Shown here: piece by piece, positions 34,387 through 44,594 of the stretch
How positions within the stretch are numbered: the first letter of the stretch is position 1
Layout of the letters: every line of letters begins with the position of its first letter
NCBI RefSeq assembly: GCF_027921845.1
Contig: NZ_BSEN01000015.1
Coordinates: forward strand, 568,636 to 632,635
Direction: 5' to 3'
DNA from: Leifsonia poae
GTDB lineage: Bacteria; Actinomycetota; Actinomycetes; Actinomycetales; Microbacteriaceae
Length of the DNA: 64,000 nt
Made by a program: the position numbers and the translations under genes
Notes under the pieces: model-generated
Seen by the model: only the letters and a program-made list of their open reading frames with translations
What the model was told of the DNA's origin: nothing
Database searches by the model: none

Positions 34387-35409
34387 ATGGATCTGGCAAT
34401 TCTCTGGTTCGGCATCGTCGCCTTCTTCTTCGTCGGCTACTTCGTGCTCGACGGCTTCGACTTCGGCGTGGGGATGGCGTTGCCGTTCCTGGGCAAGGAC
34501 GACGTCGACCGTCGCGTGATGATCAACACCATCGGCCCGGTCTGGGACCTCAACGAGACCTGGGTGATCGTCGGCGGCGCTGCGCTGTTCGCGGCCTTCC
34601 CCGAGTGGTACGCGACGCTGTTCAGCGGCTTCTATCTGGCCCTGCTCCTCATCCTGCTGGCGCTCATCGCCCGCGGCGTCTCGTTCGAGTACCGTCACCA
34701 GCGCCCCGACTCGCGCTGGAAGAAGTGGTTCGACGGCATGATCATCGTCGGGTCGGCTCTGCCCGCGTTCCTGTGGGGCTGCGCCTTCGCCAACATCGTG
34801 CAGGGCGTCGCCCTCGATGCCCAGCACAACTACACGGGGACGCTCTTCGACCTGCTCAACCCGTACGGGCTGCTCGGCGGCCTGACGACACTGCTGCTGT
34901 TCTTCACCCACGGGGTCGTGTTCATCTCGCTCAAGACGGACGGTCCCATCCGTGAGCGGGCCCGCCGGCTCGCCGTGAGGTCGGGCGCGATCGCGATCGT
35001 CGTCGCGGCGGCGTTCCTGCTCTGGACCGGCATCGCGCACTTCTCGGTCGTATTCCTGATCCTCGCCGCGCTGGCGGCGGTCGCCCTGATCTCGTCGTGG
35101 GTCGCCAACCTGCGCGGTGCGGAGGGATGGTCGTTCACGTTCATGGCGCTCACCATCGGCCTCGCCGTGGTGTCGCTGTTCGCAGCACTGTTCCCGAACG
35201 TGATGCCCTCCTCGCCGAACCCGGAGAACAGCCTGACGATCGCCAATGCGTCGAGCACCGATACGACGCTCACCGTGATGACCTGGGTCGCCGCGATCTT
35301 CCTGCCACTGATCCTGCTCTACCAGGGGTTCACCTACTGGATCTTCCGCAAGCGCGTGACCCGTGCCCAGATCCCGGAAGAAGCTCCGGTCACCGCGAAC
35401 GCCGCCTGA
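34387..35409 (+). CDS. cydB: Cytochrome bd oxidase subunit II
   Basis: A 340-residue membrane subunit without heme that stabilises CydA. Characteristic segments are FFFVGYFVLDGFDFGVGMALPFLG, INTIGPVWDLNETWVIVGGAALFAAFPEWYATLFSGFYL and RGVSFEYRHQ. AGGAGA precedes the ATG. It lies 9 nt after cydA and 2 nt before the cydD start. Confidence 0.96.
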   Translation: MDLAILWFGIVAFFFVGYFVLDGFDFGVGMALPFLGKDDVDRRVMINTIGPVWDLNETWVIVGGAALFAAFPEWYATLFSGFYLALLLILLALIARGVSFEYRHQRPDSRWKKWFDGMIIVGSALPAFLWGCAFANIVQGVALDAQHNYTGTLFDLLNPYGLLGGLTTLLLFFTHGVVFISLKTDGPIRERARRLAVRSGAIAIVVAAAFLLWTGIAHFSVVFLILAALAAVALISSWVANLRGAEGWSFTFMALTIGLAVVSLFAALFPNVMPSSPNPENSLTIANASSTDTTLTVMTWVAAIFLPLILLYQGFTYWIFRKRVTRAQIPEEAPVTANAA

Positions 35410-35411
35410 CC

Positions 35412-37049
35412 GTGCGTCCTCTCGATCCCCGTCTGCTCCGCTACGCCGCGGCGGCGCGCACCATGCTCGCCGCCGGAGGTGCGCTCGCGCTCCTGCGCAC
35501 GGCAAGCATCATCGCGTTCGCCTGGCTCGTCACTCAGGTGGTCGTGCGCGCGATCGCCGGGGACGACATCGCGGCGATCAGTGGGCTGCTCGGCGCGCTG
35601 GTGCTCGTGATCCTCGTGCGGGGTCTGGTGATCTGGTTGTCCGACGCGGCGGCGGCGCGCGGTGGGGCCGCCGTCATCGGCCAGTTGCGTCAGGCCTTGA
35701 CCGGCGCCATCGGCCGGCTCGGACCGAGCTGGCTCTCGACGCGCAGCGGCACGCAGGTGACGCTCACGATCGGCCGCGGGCTCGATGCTCTCGAGGGATA
35801 CTTCACGGCCTACGTGCCGCAGCTCATCCTGACCGCCGTTGCGACCCCGCTGCTGGTCGGGATGATCTTCTGGAGCGACCCGACGAGCGGCATCATCGTG
35901 CTCATCACGCTGCCGCTCATCCCGATCTTCATGATGCTCATCGGCTGGGCGACCCAGGCGGCGCAGCAGAAGCAGTGGGCGGCCCTGTCGACACTGTCGC
36001 GGGGCTTCCTCGACGTTGTCGACGGGCTGTCGACGCTCAAGCTCTTCGGGCGGCAGCACCGGCAGACGGCCCGGATCCGCGCGGTCAGCGACGAGTACCG
36101 GGTGCACACCATGAAGGTGCTGCGAATGTCCTTCCTCTCGGGGTTCGTGCTCGAACTCGCAGCGAGCCTTTCGGTGGCGCTCGTCGCGGTAGCGATCGGG
36201 CTCCGGCTGCTGAACGGTCAGCTCGATCTGTCGGTCGGGCTGTTCGTGCTGCTGCTCGCGCCGGAGGCCTTCCTCCCGCTCCGCAACGTCGGCGCGGCGT
36301 ACCACGCGGCGACGGAGGGCATCGAGGCCGCACAGGGCGCCTTCGAGATCCTCGACGCCGACCGCGCGTCGGTGCCTCAGGCGGCCCCGCCGGCGGCTCA
36401 ACAGGATCTCACCCGCGCATCACTGACGTTCGACGACGTGACGATTGCGTACGACGGTCGGCCGATCGTCGCCGGATTCAGCGCCGAGGCTCGGGCGGGC
36501 GCGCTCAGTGTGCTGAGCGCGCCGAGCGGGTCCGGGAAGTCGAGCCTGATCGGGGCTGCCCTCGGGTTCACTCCCGCCTCGGGCCGGATAGCGGTGGGAG
36601 CGGAGCACGACGACCTCGTCCGGCGCTCTCTCATCGCGTGGTCGGGGCAGAATCCCGGACTGATCGCCGGCACGATCGCCGCGAACGTCACCCTCGGTGC
36701 CCCCGCTCCGGATGCCGACCTGGTCGCCGCGTCGCTGCGGGAGGCGGCGGCGCCGGAGCTCGAGCCGTCGACACTGCTCGGCCCCGGCGGGAGGGGTCTC
36801 TCGGGCGGACAGGCGCAGCGTGTCGCGGTCGCGCGGGCGCTGTACCGGATGCGCGCCGAGCGCTGCCCGGTGCTGATCCTCGATGAGCCCACATCCGCGC
36901 TCGACGACGCGACGGAGGCCGCGCTGATCGTGAATCTCCGGCGTGTGGCCGCTGAAGGCCGCACCGTGGTGGTCGTCAGCCACCGTGCCCCCGTCGTCGA
37001 GGCCGCCGACCACGTGATACCGCTGGAGGTGCTGACCAGTGTCCGCTGA
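35412..37049 (+). CDS. cydD: Thiol reductant ABC exporter subunit CydD
   Basis: A 545-residue half-transporter: six membrane helices then an ATPase with Walker A APSGSGKSS, signature LSGGQAQR and Walker B VLILDEP. CydDC exports cysteine or glutathione and is required to assemble cytochrome bd. The region AYVPQLILTAVATPLLVGMIFWSDPTSGIIVLITLPLIPIFMMLIG matches CydD. Start GTG 35412 is placed by family length. It overlaps cydC by 11 nt. Confidence 0.93.
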   Translation: MRPLDPRLLRYAAAARTMLAAGGALALLRTASIIAFAWLVTQVVVRAIAGDDIAAISGLLGALVLVILVRGLVIWLSDAAAARGGAAVIGQLRQALTGAIGRLGPSWLSTRSGTQVTLTIGRGLDALEGYFTAYVPQLILTAVATPLLVGMIFWSDPTSGIIVLITLPLIPIFMMLIGWATQAAQQKQWAALSTLSRGFLDVVDGLSTLKLFGRQHRQTARIRAVSDEYRVHTMKVLRMSFLSGFVLELAASLSVALVAVAIGLRLLNGQLDLSVGLFVLLLAPEAFLPLRNVGAAYHAATEGIEAAQGAFEILDADRASVPQAAPPAAQQDLTRASLTFDDVTIAYDGRPIVAGFSAEARAGALSVLSAPSGSGKSSLIGAALGFTPASGRIAVGAEHDDLVRRSLIAWSGQNPGLIAGTIAANVTLGAPAPDADLVAASLREAAAPELEPSTLLGPGGRGLSGGQAQRVAVARALYRMRAERCPVLILDEPTSALDDATEAALIVNLRRVAAEGRTVVVVSHRAPVVEAADHVIPLEVLTSVR

Positions 37050-38718
37050 ATCCGCTCCGACCCGGCGCATCCTCCGGCTTGCGCTTCCCCCCGCCCGCCG
37101 GTTGTGGGTCGGCATCGCGTTCGGCGTGCTGAGCGCCGGCAGCGCTGTCGCCCTGCTGGCCGTCTCGGCGTGGCTGATCACCCGGGCGTCCGAGCAGCCC
37201 GCACTGATCTACATCTCGATGGCGGTCGTCGGCGTTCGGGCGTTCGCGCTCGGCCGGGCCTTCTTCCGCTATCTCGAGCGGCTCTCGGGTCACGATGCGG
37301 CCTTCCGGCAGTTGGCGACCATCCGCTCCGAACTGTTCGGGAGGCTGGTGCCCCTCGCGCCCGACGGCCTCGGCGACACCCGACGTGGTGACCTGCTGAC
37401 CCGGGTAGCGGATGATGTCGACGAACTGCAGAATCACTCGCTCCGCGTCGTGCAGCCGCTCGTCACCGCCGGGATCATCGCCGCCGTGAGCGTCGTCGGC
37501 GTTACCCTGCTTCTTCCCGAGGCCGGACTCGCCCTCCTCGTCTCGCTCGTTCTCGCCTTCCTCCTGGGCACACTGATCAACCGCTGGGCATCCGGCGCGG
37601 CCGAGCGCACCATCGCCCCGCTCCGGGCAGCACTCAACGACAGCGTCAGCGACCTGGTCGGAAACCTGGATGTGCTCACGGCCTACGGCGCCCTGGACAG
37701 CGCACAGCAGCGGGTCGGCGCCGCGAGTCGCACGCTCACCGACGCCATCCGGTCCCGCGCCTCGGGGTCCGCGTTGACCAGCGCCGTCGTGTCCGTTCTC
37801 GCGGGCGCGGCGACCGCTGCTGCGTTGGCGGCGGGGGTTCCCGCTCTCGGCGCCCACCGGCTCGACGGGCCGACGCTCGCGGTGATCGCGCTGCTGCCGC
37901 TCGCCGTGTTCGAGGTGTTCGGAACGGTGCCCCTGGCACTCGGTGCGCGACGCCAGGTGATCGCCAGCGCACGGCGGCTCGCCGCCACGACGCCCGACCA
38001 GCCGCCGGCAGGGGTGCCGGTCGACCGGCCCGACGCCGTGGCGCTCGACCGTCACGTGGGTCCCGTCATCGAGTTGCGGGGGATGAGCGCGCGATGGCCA
38101 GGAACGGCGGAACCGGTGCTGGACGACGTGTCGATCCGTCTGCACCCCGGCGAGCGCGTCGTGTTGACCGGCCCGACGGGTGCGGGGAAGACGGCCCTTG
38201 CCCATGTGCTCACCCGCTTCATCGACTACGAGGGCTCGTACACGATCGACGGCGTAGAGGCGAGGGATGCTCGGCAGGATGATGTGCGAACGATCATCGG
38301 GCTCTGCGAGCAGCGACCGTATCTGTTCGATTCCGACCTCCGTCAGAACCTGCTGTTCGCCAAGGACACTGCGACCGACGATGAGCTGTTCGCTGTGCTC
38401 GAACGAGTGGGCCTGAGCGACTGGGCCGTCGAGCGCGGTGGACTGGGGGCGCCGGTGGGGGAGCGCGGTGCGCTCGTGTCCGGAGGACAGGCACAGCGGA
38501 TCGCCGTCGCGCGGGCGATCCTGGCCGACTTCCCCGTGCTGATCGTCGATGAACCGGCGGCGAACGTGGATGCCCGCATCGCCGACCGGGTCGTTCGCGA
38601 CATCCTGACGACGGCCGCGGAGGACGGGCGTACGGTGCTGCTCATCTCCCACACCGCTGTGCCGGATGACCTGATCACGCGTCGGGTCCGCCTCGAGCGC
38701 GGTCGCGTGCTCGCGTAA
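37039..38718 (+). CDS. cydC: Thiol reductant ABC exporter subunit CydC
   Basis: A 559-residue partner half-transporter with the CydC-like membrane start AVSAWLITRASEQPALIYISMAVVGVRAFALGRAFFRYLERLSGHDA and an ATPase having Walker A GPTGAGKTA, signature VSGGQAQR and Walker B VLIVDEPAANVD. It starts with GTG inside cydD. Having all four cyd genes in one run means oxidase and assembly factor are co-expressed from one regulated promoter. It is convergent with pabC. Confidence 0.93.
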   Translation: MSAESAPTRRILRLALPPARRLWVGIAFGVLSAGSAVALLAVSAWLITRASEQPALIYISMAVVGVRAFALGRAFFRYLERLSGHDAAFRQLATIRSELFGRLVPLAPDGLGDTRRGDLLTRVADDVDELQNHSLRVVQPLVTAGIIAAVSVVGVTLLLPEAGLALLVSLVLAFLLGTLINRWASGAAERTIAPLRAALNDSVSDLVGNLDVLTAYGALDSAQQRVGAASRTLTDAIRSRASGSALTSAVVSVLAGAATAAALAAGVPALGAHRLDGPTLAVIALLPLAVFEVFGTVPLALGARRQVIASARRLAATTPDQPPAGVPVDRPDAVALDRHVGPVIELRGMSARWPGTAEPVLDDVSIRLHPGERVVLTGPTGAGKTALAHVLTRFIDYEGSYTIDGVEARDARQDDVRTIIGLCEQRPYLFDSDLRQNLLFAKDTATDDELFAVLERVGLSDWAVERGGLGAPVGERGALVSGGQAQRIAVARAILADFPVLIVDEPAANVDARIADRVVRDILTTAAEDGRTVLLISHTAVPDDLITRRVRLERGRVLA

Positions 38719-38728
38719 GGCCCGGGCG

Positions 38729-39511
38729 TCAGAACGGACGGGCCAGAGCGGTCAGGCGTGCCCGCCATGCGGCGGTGCGCGCCGGATCCTGGGCGAGCGC
38801 CGGTCCGTCGACCCACGAAGTGACGGCGCGGATGCCGTGCAGCGCATTGACCGCCCAGAGCGTCGCGCCCTCCAACTCGGCCGGGGCGACGGCTTCCTCG
38901 TCCACCGGCACACGGAGGGCCGCGGCCACCCCGCGAACCGTCCTCGCCGCGACGCTGTCGACGCGCGGCAGCACCAGCGGCGGCGTGAAGAGAGTGTCGC
39001 CGCGCCACCAGAGCAGGGCGGTCGTCGCTCCGTCGCTGACCCGGCCGTCGTCGAGGATGACCGCCTCCTGCGCGCCGGCCCGCTGGGCCTCCTGGCGCAG
39101 GCGGCTCAGCGCCGCGAGATCCGGTCCCTTGAGATGCGGGACGCGACGCGGGTCGTCCGCAGCCGTTGCGACGACGACCGACTCGGTCAAGTCGGGCGCG
39201 GTACGCAGCCGGAATCGCAGCAGGGGAGCATCCCGGCTCGTCACGAGCTCGAAGCGCGGAAACCAGCGGCCGTCGCGGGGGATCGCGTCCAACCCGGCTT
39301 GCCAGAACTCGTCGAGCGCAGAGCGGTCGGAGAAACCTCGTTCGATGGCCGTCTCGGCGAACCGCTCCCGATGCAGCGCCAGAGCCAGGGCCCTGCCATC
39401 GGAGACCAGGAACGAGTCCGCCGCCTCGAGTGCGGTCTCACCGACCTCGCAGTGATCGACGATGACGAGGTCGCCACCGCGCCAGTCCCACAGGGTCGTG
39501 CTCGCAGCCAT
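38729..39511 (-). CDS. pabC: Aminodeoxychorismate lyase-like class IV aminotransferase
   Basis: A 260-residue fold-type IV PLP enzyme. The Schiff-base lysine is likely in PHLKGPDLAALSRLRQEAQRAGAQEAVILDDGRVSDGATT, which matches the lyase/branched-chain aminotransferase pattern. Next to and divergent from pabB, it most likely releases pyruvate from aminodeoxychorismate to give p-aminobenzoate for folate. A D-amino-acid or branched-chain aminotransferase is possible but not favoured by context. Confidence 0.82.
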   Translation of the reverse strand: MAASTTLWDWRGGDLVIVDHCEVGETALEAADSFLVSDGRALALALHRERFAETAIERGFSDRSALDEFWQAGLDAIPRDGRWFPRFELVTSRDAPLLRFRLRTAPDLTESVVVATAADDPRRVPHLKGPDLAALSRLRQEAQRAGAQEAVILDDGRVSDGATTALLWWRGDTLFTPPLVLPRVDSVAARTVRGVAAALRVPVDEEAVAPAELEGATLWAVNALHGIRAVTSWVDGPALAQDPARTAAWRARLTALARPF

Positions 39512-39516
39512 TCGCC

Positions 39517-39523
39517 TAGGCTA
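39517..39523. promoter_or_regulatory. Overlapping divergent -10 elements of pabC and pabB
   Basis: TAGGCT (39517-39522, plus) ends 6 nt before GTG 39529 of pabB; TAGCCT (39518-39523, read on minus) ends 6 nt before ATG 39511 of pabC. The two hexamers share five base pairs within the palindrome GCCTAGGC (39514-39521). Neither gene has a Shine-Dalgarno, so both appear leaderless and mutually exclusive at any instant. Confidence 0.55.
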
Positions 39524-39528
39524 ATGCA

Positions 39529-40974
39529 GTGGTTCCCCGACTCCGCAGTTACCCGGTCGACGGCTGGGCGGATCCCGCCGACGCCTTCGTCGCCCTCTTC
39601 GCCGACGCCGCGAACGCTGTCTGGCTCGACGCCGGCCCGGATGCCGACAGCGGTCGCAGCTACCTCGGTGCGGGCATGCGCGTCGCGACCTCCAGCGTTG
39701 CGGCAGGCGAGGTCGTCGTGGACGGGCCCTCGGGTCTCCGACGTCGTCCGGGGTCGATGCTCGACTTCCTCTCCGACGACCTGACGGAGCGCGGCCGCAG
39801 TGAGCCCCGCACCACCGAGCCATCGTTCGCGCTCGGCTGGGTCGGCTGGCTCGGGTACGAGAGCGGAGCGGCTGCGAGCGGCGTCCCGATCGCGACGACG
39901 ACCGGCCCTGATGCCGCGATGCTGTTCGTCGACCGTGCGATCGCGTTCGATCACGGCACCCGCACCATCGAGTTGCTGGCCGTCGACGACGCCGAGAGCG
40001 GGGAGTCGGAGGAGGCCTGGGTGGTGCGCGTGCGCCGCGCGATCGGGAGGGCAGCGGGGGCCGCCGCTCAGTACGCTGCCGCGCATCCGGTCGGACCGCC
40101 GCACCCGGCCGTCTGGCGGTACGGCGACGCCGAGTACCTGCGGCTGATCGCCGAGTGTCAGGACGCCATCAGGCGCGGCGATGCCTACCAGCTGTGCCTC
40201 ACCAACCAGGCCGTCGCCGAGACGACGATCGACGACGTCGCCCTGCACCTGCGCCTGCGCGCGGCGAGCCCCGCGCACCACGGCGGACTGCTCCGCATCG
40301 CAGGCGTGTCCCTCGTGAGCTCGTCTCCGGAGCAGTTCCTCGCCGTGCGATCCGACGGCCTCGTGCGCACGAAGCCCATCAAAGGCACGCGCCCCCGCGG
40401 CGCCACGGTCGCACGCGACGTCGAATTACGCGCAGAACTCGAGGCGAGCGAGAAGGAGCGCGCCGAGAACGTGATGATCGTCGACCTGATGCGCAACGAC
40501 CTCGGACGCGTGTGCGAGGTCGGCTCCGTGGAGGTGCGGCACCTGCTCGCCGTCGAGAGCTACGCGCAGGTCCATCAGCTGGTCAGCACCGTCGAGGGCC
40601 GACTTCGCACCGGGTTCGGGGCGGTCGACGCGATCGCGGCGTGCTTCCCGGCCGGCTCGATGACAGGAGCTCCGAAACTCAGCGCGATGCGCATCCTGCA
40701 CGAGCTCGAGCAGGGCGAGCGCGGCATCTACGCCGGATGCTTCGGGTATGTCGGTCTCGACGGCGCGGCGGACCTCGCGATGGTCATCCGGAGCATCACC
40801 GTGCGCCCCGGTCTCGTGACCATCGGCGCCGGCGGAGGCATCACCGCGCTGTCGGTGCCGGAGGAGGAACTCGACGAGGTGGCGATCAAGGCGCGCGCCC
40901 TGCTCGCCGCGGCCGGGCTCATCGCAGCCGGTCCGACGGCGTCAGGGAACGGATCGGGCCTCCCGAACGTTTAG
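39529..40974 (+). CDS. pabB: Aminodeoxychorismate synthase component I
   Basis: A 481-residue chorismate-utilising enzyme. The motif [11 protein letters not shown] contains the PIKGT lysine that separates PabB from anthranilate synthase (PIAGT); other conserved parts are [48 protein letters not shown] and [18 protein letters not shown]. It adds ammonia to chorismate for folate synthesis. No glutaminase (PabA) domain is fused. GTG 39529 lies 6 nt after TAGGCT. Confidence 0.92.
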   Translation: MVPRLRSYPVDGWADPADAFVALFADAANAVWLDAGPDADSGRSYLGAGMRVATSSVAAGEVVVDGPSGLRRRPGSMLDFLSDDLTERGRSEPRTTEPSFALGWVGWLGYESGAAASGVPIATTTGPDAAMLFVDRAIAFDHGTRTIELLAVDDAESGESEEAWVVRVRRAIGRAAGAAAQYAAAHPVGPPHPAVWRYGDAEYLRLIAECQDAIRRGDAYQLCLTNQAVAETTIDDVALHLRLRAASPAHHGGLLRIAGVSLVSSSPEQFLAVRSDGLVRTKPIKGTRPRGATVARDVELRAELEASEKERAENVMIVDLMRNDLGRVCEVGSVEVRHLLAVESYAQVHQLVSTVEGRLRTGFGAVDAIAACFPAGSMTGAPKLSAMRILHELEQGERGIYAGCFGYVGLDGAADLAMVIRSITVRPGLVTIGAGGGITALSVPEEELDEVAIKARALLAAAGLIAAGPTASGNGSGLPNV

Positions 40975-41059
40975 TAGTCTGGATGCTTGGGCACGCAGCA
41001 GCCCTCTGCTTTCCGCCGTCTCCCAGGCGAGGCGGCAAGAACCGACGAATGAGAGTCAC

Positions 41060-43648
<2,589 letters not shown>

Positions 43649-43700
43649 CGCCCGGTAGCGTTCGGTATCCGGGGCGCGTCGTATGACGCGAACTCAGCCC

Positions 43701-43731
43701 ACGGCGGTCCTCCACAGCGGAGGGCCGTCGT
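43701..43731 (+). terminator. Intrinsic terminator after leuS
   Basis: ACGGCGGTCCTCC (43701-43713) pairs along its whole length with 43719-43731 (two G-T pairs) around ACAGC, followed by the weak T-tract TCGCTTTCC. Confidence 0.7.
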
Positions 43732-43781
43732 TCGCTTTCCACCGGTGAGCCGCCGGGCGCCCGGCGCGCGACCCGGCTTCG

Positions 43782-43787
43782 TACCGT
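43782..43787 (+). promoter_or_regulatory. Putative leaderless -10 of comEA
   Basis: TACCGT ends 6 nt before ATG 43794. The intervening GGAGGG is too close for a normal ribosome site but could contribute on a longer transcript. Confidence 0.4.
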
Positions 43788-43793
43788 GGAGGG

Positions 43794-44594
43794 ATGGGGG
43801 AGCGAAGTGCCGGGCGGCATCGTGGTGGTCAGGCGTCGGGCCTGGCGGATGCGGTGGACCCAGACGAGGTGCTGGGCTCGAACGAGGCGGTGAGCCCAGG
43901 CGGTACGTCCGGCGTGGATGCGGCTGCCCAGGGTCATGAATCATCACTGGCCGACCTCGCTCCTGCGCCACGCTCCACGCGGGTGCGGATCGGGATCGGT
44001 GCCGCGGTCGTGCTCGTGATCGCGGCACTCGTCGTGACGGTGATCGTGACAGCGATCGGACAGCAGGGGACAGTCGCGGAACTCGCCGCGGCAGCGCCGG
44101 CCGAATCGACGGCTCCGTCCGGTTCGGCGCCGAGCGCTTCCGCCGGCGCGGTGGGCGGCGCGGAGTTGCTGGTGCACGTGCTCGGGGCCGTGAAGAAGCC
44201 CGGGCTCGTCTCGTTGGCGGCCGGGTCCCGGGTGGTCGACGCGGTCGCCGCGGCCGGCGGACTCAGCGCCGATGCCGACGTGTCCGGCATCAATCTCGCG
44301 CGGCCGGTGTCCGACGGCGAACAGCTCGCGGTGCCGCGAGCCGGGGAGGTCCCGGCTGCTGCCCCGACGACCGCGCCCGGAGGCAGCGTCGCGGCATCCG
44401 GCGCCCTCGTCAACATCAACACGGCATCGGAGGCCGAGCTCGCCACCCTGCCGAGGATCGGACCGGCGCTCGCTCAGCGGATCACCGATTGGCGCTCGGC
44501 GAACGGACGCTTCACGGCTCCCGGCGACCTCGTGAAGGTGACCGGGATCGGCGAGAAGCTGTTCGACGGGCTGAAGGACCGGATCACGGTATGA
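43794..44594 (+). CDS. comEA: ComEA-type DNA-binding competence protein
   Basis: A 266-residue protein with a cytoplasmic N-terminus, one membrane helix (IGIGAAVVLVIAALVVTVIVTAI), a Ser/Ala linker, an SLBB domain (LLVHVLGAVKKPGLVSLAAGSRVVDAVAAAGG) and C-terminal paired helix-hairpin-helix motifs (VNINTASEAELATLPRIGPALAQRITDWRS; LVKVTGIGEKLFDGLKDRITV). It would bind incoming double-stranded DNA outside the membrane and hand it to ComEC. Overlaps comEC by 4 nt. Confidence 0.93.
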   Translation: MGERSAGRHRGGQASGLADAVDPDEVLGSNEAVSPGGTSGVDAAAQGHESSLADLAPAPRSTRVRIGIGAAVVLVIAALVVTVIVTAIGQQGTVAELAAAAPAESTAPSGSAPSASAGAVGGAELLVHVLGAVKKPGLVSLAAGSRVVDAVAAAGGLSADADVSGINLARPVSDGEQLAVPRAGEVPAAAPTTAPGGSVAASGALVNINTASEAELATLPRIGPALAQRITDWRSANGRFTAPGDLVKVTGIGEKLFDGLKDRITV

